From assembly GCA_900555125.1 (NCBI GenBank), contig USKH01000039.1, forward strand, positions 1 through 8,676: a stretch of DNA of 8,676 nt, in the 5' to 3' direction. This document shows positions 6,305 to 8,676 of the stretch, one piece after another (the stretch's first letter is position 1; every line of letters begins with the position of its first letter). The position numbers and the translations under genes are program-made. The notes below the pieces were generated by a model that did no database searches, was not told where the DNA came from, and saw only the letters and a program-made list of their open reading frames with translations. The DNA is from an uncultured Clostridium sp. (GTDB taxonomy: Bacteria > Bacillota > Clostridia > Christensenellales > Pumilibacteraceae).

Positions 6305-6326
6305 TGTCCGATATGTTTGATATACT
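6298..6326 (+). promoter_or_regulatory. Extended -10 promoter for the glutaminase-like gene
   Basis: The -10 TATACT (6321-6326) is preceded by TGA, giving an extended -10 identical over nine bases to that of the divergent gene. The -35 TTGTTT (6298-6303) is weak, with a 17-base spacer. The expected start is at about 6333, giving a leader of about 29 bases that ends in the AAGGAG site at 6350-6355. Confidence 0.6.
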
Positions 6327-6361
6327 TTGTTTGCCTTAAAAACTAAAAAAAGGAGAAAATC

Positions 6362-8494
6362 ATGCAAACTCAAAAGAATACGATAAAGCAGCAGCTGCCT
6401 GCTTATCCTTTGTTCGTGAAAGACCCGTTCTTTTCCATATGGTCGCCGAGTGAAAAACTGAATGAAAGCGACACCATTTTCTGGACGGGCAAAACCGTAA
6501 AGACGTTCGGTTTGGTTTATGCGGACGGAAAAACCTATAGTTTTATGGGATTACAGGAAAAAGCCGAAAAGCTTGTTCAGACCTCTCTTAAAATTACCGC
6601 GTTCGGCACCGAATACGGTTTTACCTGCGACAAATTCGACCTTAAAGTAACATTTACGTCGCCGCTTATGCCCGACGATCTTACAACTCTTGCCTGCCCG
6701 GTTTGCTATGCCGACTACACGCTTACTCCCAAAACCGAACTGAAAGAAGTTACCGTTGCGCTGTATCTCGACGAAGCTTACTGCTACGACAGAATGACCA
6801 TGCCCGTGCGCATGGGTAAAATCAAATCGGAGGGCTACGAAACAAGCTGGTTCGGTCTTAAAAAGCAGTTGGTTATGAGCCAGTCGTACGACGATTCCTC
6901 GGCGGAATGGGGATATTGGTACGTTTCCGGCAACAATGCGGCTATCGCTTCCGACAATATGCTTAAACGTTTCGTTGCATGCGGCGCGCTTAATTTTGAT
7001 TTCGACGAAAACAGAAGAAAGTACATTTTAGCTTACGACAAGCGTGAAAATACTTCCGAGGCGTTCTCGGGAACCTTTACCGTCGCTTTCGACGACACCG
7101 TTTCCATTTTCTACTTCGGAGATTGGCTGAAGGGCTACTATTTCAATGAAGGCAAAACAATTCTCGACGCAATCGAAGACGCAAGAGCAAATAAGGACAA
7201 AGTGTTTGCAAAATGCGAAAACTTTGACAGAAAGCTTAAAAAAGCCGCTAAACCATACGGTGAAGACTATCTGCTCGTACTGTATGCAGGACTTCGCCAG
7301 GCGGTGGGCGCGCACAAGCTGGTTAAAGACAAGCAGGGTAAGCCTTTGTTTCTGTCCAAAGAGTGCCATTCCAACGGATGCCTCGCTACCGTTGACGTAA
7401 GCTATCCGTCCATTCCTCTCTTCCTTTTATATAATCCCGTTCTGGTCGAAGGTATGATGCGTCCTATTTATAAATTCGCAAAAATGCCTGTGTGGGAAGG
7501 CGATTTCGCTCCGCACGATATCGGAACTTATCCTTACGCATGCGGTCAGATTTATGCGCTCATCGGCAGAAAAAACGGCGCGCACTACTGCGAAGACTTC
7601 TACGACAGAAATATTTATCGCAATCACGATTACGACTGCGACACTTCCTACACCTATCCTTTCTTCTACATGCTCCCCGCGGGCAGCAACGTTTACGACT
7701 TCAAGTATCAGATGCCGGTTGAAGAATGCGGAAACATGCTGATTATGCAGGCTGCCACTCTGCTTGCAGGCGGAGATATCAAGCTGGCTCGCGACAATTT
7801 CGACCTTATGTCCAAATGGGTTGAATACCTCGTTAAATTCGGTCTTGTCCCCGGCGATCAACTTTGCACCGACGACTTTGCCGGACATCTCGACAAGAAT
7901 ATCAACCTGTCCGTAAAGGCAATCGTGGGTATCGAAGCTTACGCTATAGTTGCCGACAAGTTGGGCGAAACCGAAATTGCCGCAAAAATGCACAAAAAAG
8001 CCAAAGAATACGCTGTCGAATGGAAGAAAATGTGCGTTAAAGAGGGTAAAAACACTCCGCTCGTATTCGACGGAAACCCCGATGAGACATTCAGCCTCAA
8101 ATACAATATGGCGTTTGACGTAATGTTCGGCACCGATTTGTTTGACGAGCAGACTCGCGAAAAAGAGGTTGACACCTATATCGAAAAAAGCAACCGCTAC
8201 GGCGTCCCGCTGGATACAAGAAGTACGTACACCAAGTCCGACTGGATTTTGTGGACAACTACTCTTACAAACGACATCGAAAAACGTAAAGCTCTTATCG
8301 CTCCCGTGGCGACTTTCCTGCGCGAGACGACCACCCGTTATCCCTTTACCGATTGGTATTACACCGACAGCGGACTTATAAAGGGTCATATCGACCGCCA
8401 TGGCAAGTACACCGGCTTTAAAAACAGAACGGTTCAGGGCGGATTGTTTATCACCTTGCTGGCGGACAGCGGTAAATTAAAGTTAAAAAAATAA
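6362..8494 (+). CDS. Glutaminase A-like family protein (DUF4965/DUF1793), cytoplasmic
   Basis: A 710-aa member of the family that includes fungal GtaA-type L-glutaminases and many uncharacterised bacterial proteins. The C-terminal half of this family has an alpha/alpha-barrel of the six-hairpin type. The family start LPAYPLFVKDPFFSIWSP is at 12-29, with WTGK at 41-44. The middle region has SKECHSNGC (about 332-340), TVDVSYPSIPLF, GDFAPHDIGTYPYACGQIY (about 380-398) and MPVEECGNMLIM (about 450-461). Close to the end are SDWILWTTTL (about 625-634), YPFTDWYYTDSGL (about 660-672) and GFKNRTVQGGLF (about 685-696). There is no signal peptide, unlike secreted fungal and Bacteroidota relatives. Actual substrate is uncertain: amide hydrolysis is known for few members, and a glycan substrate cannot be excluded. 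The ATG has AAGGAG six bases upstream. Single-gene transcript, divergent from the membrane-protein gene and closed by a terminator. Confidence 0.85.
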   Translation: MQTQKNTIKQQLPAYPLFVKDPFFSIWSPSEKLNESDTIFWTGKTVKTFGLVYADGKTYSFMGLQEKAEKLVQTSLKITAFGTEYGFTCDKFDLKVTFTSPLMPDDLTTLACPVCYADYTLTPKTELKEVTVALYLDEAYCYDRMTMPVRMGKIKSEGYETSWFGLKKQLVMSQSYDDSSAEWGYWYVSGNNAAIASDNMLKRFVACGALNFDFDENRRKYILAYDKRENTSEAFSGTFTVAFDDTVSIFYFGDWLKGYYFNEGKTILDAIEDARANKDKVFAKCENFDRKLKKAAKPYGEDYLLVLYAGLRQAVGAHKLVKDKQGKPLFLSKECHSNGCLATVDVSYPSIPLFLLYNPVLVEGMMRPIYKFAKMPVWEGDFAPHDIGTYPYACGQIYALIGRKNGAHYCEDFYDRNIYRNHDYDCDTSYTYPFFYMLPAGSNVYDFKYQMPVEECGNMLIMQAATLLAGGDIKLARDNFDLMSKWVEYLVKFGLVPGDQLCTDDFAGHLDKNINLSVKAIVGIEAYAIVADKLGETEIAAKMHKKAKEYAVEWKKMCVKEGKNTPLVFDGNPDETFSLKYNMAFDVMFGTDLFDEQTREKEVDTYIEKSNRYGVPLDTRSTYTKSDWILWTTTLTNDIEKRKALIAPVATFLRETTTRYPFTDWYYTDSGLIKGHIDRHGKYTGFKNRTVQGGLFITLLADSGKLKLKK

Positions 8495-8515
8495 TAATTT
8501 CGTGATTTTACAGAG

Positions 8516-8553
8516 AAAAAATCGGTCGGGTGGCAACGCTCGTCCGGTTTTTT
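8516..8553 (+). terminator. Rho-independent terminator of the glutaminase-like gene
   Basis: Arms A6-TCGG-T-CGGG (8516-8530) and CTCG-T-CCGG-T6 (8539-8553) pair with one T-T mismatch around the loop TGGCAACG (8531-8538). The run of A and T on either side makes it usable in both directions. It begins 21 bases after the stop codon. The apical GGGTGGCAACGC resembles the T-box motif. Confidence 0.85.
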
Positions 8554-8556
8554 AAT

Positions 8557-8626
8557 TACCGCGCGCCCTCCTCGGTATGAAGTCATTTGTATGTTCTAGA
8601 TAGAATTATCCTCACTGTAGGTACAG
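8557..8626. repeat. Non-coding tail with three small inverted repeats
   Basis: This stretch has no plausible gene. It holds TACCG/CGGTA arms (8557-8577, 11-base spacer), TTCTA-GA-TAGAA (8594-8605) and CTGTA-GG-TACAG (8615-8626). The last two share the same 5-2-5 build, 9 bases apart. They could be folds of a small RNA, binding sites or chance. Confidence 0.35.
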
Positions 8627-8656
8627 ACGTCATCGGCTGTCCGAAATATTGATTGC

Positions 8657-8676
8657 GGCGGGAGCAAGCCCCCGCC
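8657..8676. repeat. GC-rich hairpin at the right edge, possible REP-like element
   Basis: GGCGGG (8657-8662) and CCCGCC (8671-8676) form a perfect 6-base stem around AGCAAGCC and touch the window edge, so the element may be longer. It is much richer in GC than its surroundings and lacks a T-run within the window. It resembles intergenic palindromic repeats seen in Clostridia, but copy number cannot be judged here. Confidence 0.4.

Noticed and set aside
7427..8401. 324-codon open frame antisense to the glutaminase-like gene
   Set aside because: It lies wholly within a strongly supported gene, has no ribosome site and its product has no recognisable domain. Such frames arise from the codon pattern of the sense gene.
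8495..8553. Complete T-box riboswitch
   Set aside because: There is no room for Stem I and the specifier loop between the stop codon and the hairpin, and no downstream aminoacyl-tRNA or amino acid gene is visible.
1..8676. Defence system, phage, CRISPR or insertion sequence
   Set aside because: No repeats with spacers, no transposase, integrase, nuclease or toxin-antitoxin signature was found in any frame; all genes are housekeeping or metabolic in type except the two unknowns.

Overview
The window reads as a chromosomal segment of a Gram-positive, low-to-mid GC anaerobe-type bacterium, most likely an uncultured gut member of the Clostridia (Bacillota). The basis is strong AAGGAG-type ribosome sites, near-consensus TTGACA/TATAAT promoters with 17-base spacers, a tilS-hpt pair, a DegV-family protein, a single-pass signal peptidase I and very tight head-to-tail packing. 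The class is an inference; the genus cannot be read from this sequence. Every stretch without a gene is shorter than 190 bases, and no tRNA, rRNA, CRISPR array, insertion sequence or phage gene was seen.

Layout. (1) Positions 1-2175, minus strand: a tRNA-modification and purine-salvage operon read tilS -> hpt -> trmN6, with trmN6 running off the left edge. A perfect-consensus promoter (2182-2210) drives it, and its predicted transcription start falls on the tilS GTG. (2) Positions 2176-2357: that promoter, a 12-base palindrome and the terminator of the next operon. (3) Positions 2358-5500, minus strand: a three-gene operon read [alpha/beta-hydrolase-like protein of 541 aa] -> lepB (type I signal peptidase) -> degV (fatty-acid-binding type), with gaps of 1 and 22 bases, its own promoter (5532-5560) and a strong terminator. 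The first protein has the fold signature of acetyl-xylan-esterase-like hydrolases, but the nucleophile position is lysine and the catalytic histidine position is lost, so it looks like a pseudoenzyme with a C-terminal beta-rich domain. (4) Positions 5578-6183, minus strand: a small five-helix membrane protein of unknown function. Its start is set by a GGGAGGG site. (5) Positions 6184-6361: a compact divergent control region in which both promoters carry the same extended -10 (TGATATACT) around an A/T tract, with a perfect 6-2-6 inverted repeat over the rightward -35. (6) Positions 6362-8494, plus strand: a 710-aa cytoplasmic member of the glutaminase A-like (DUF4965/DUF1793) family, followed by a terminator whose apical sequence resembles the T-box motif. 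(7) Positions 8554-8676: non-coding tail with several small inverted repeats and a GC-rich hairpin at the right edge.

How the genes work together. The left operon combines tRNA(Ile) anticodon lysidinylation, tRNA methylation and hypoxanthine salvage, a housekeeping set. The middle operon links protein export (LepB) and lipid handling (DegV) with an apparently non-catalytic hydrolase-like protein. The divergent pair may share regulation because their promoters are near mirror images. The most unusual element is the conserved-looking pseudo-esterase joined to lepB by a one-base gap.
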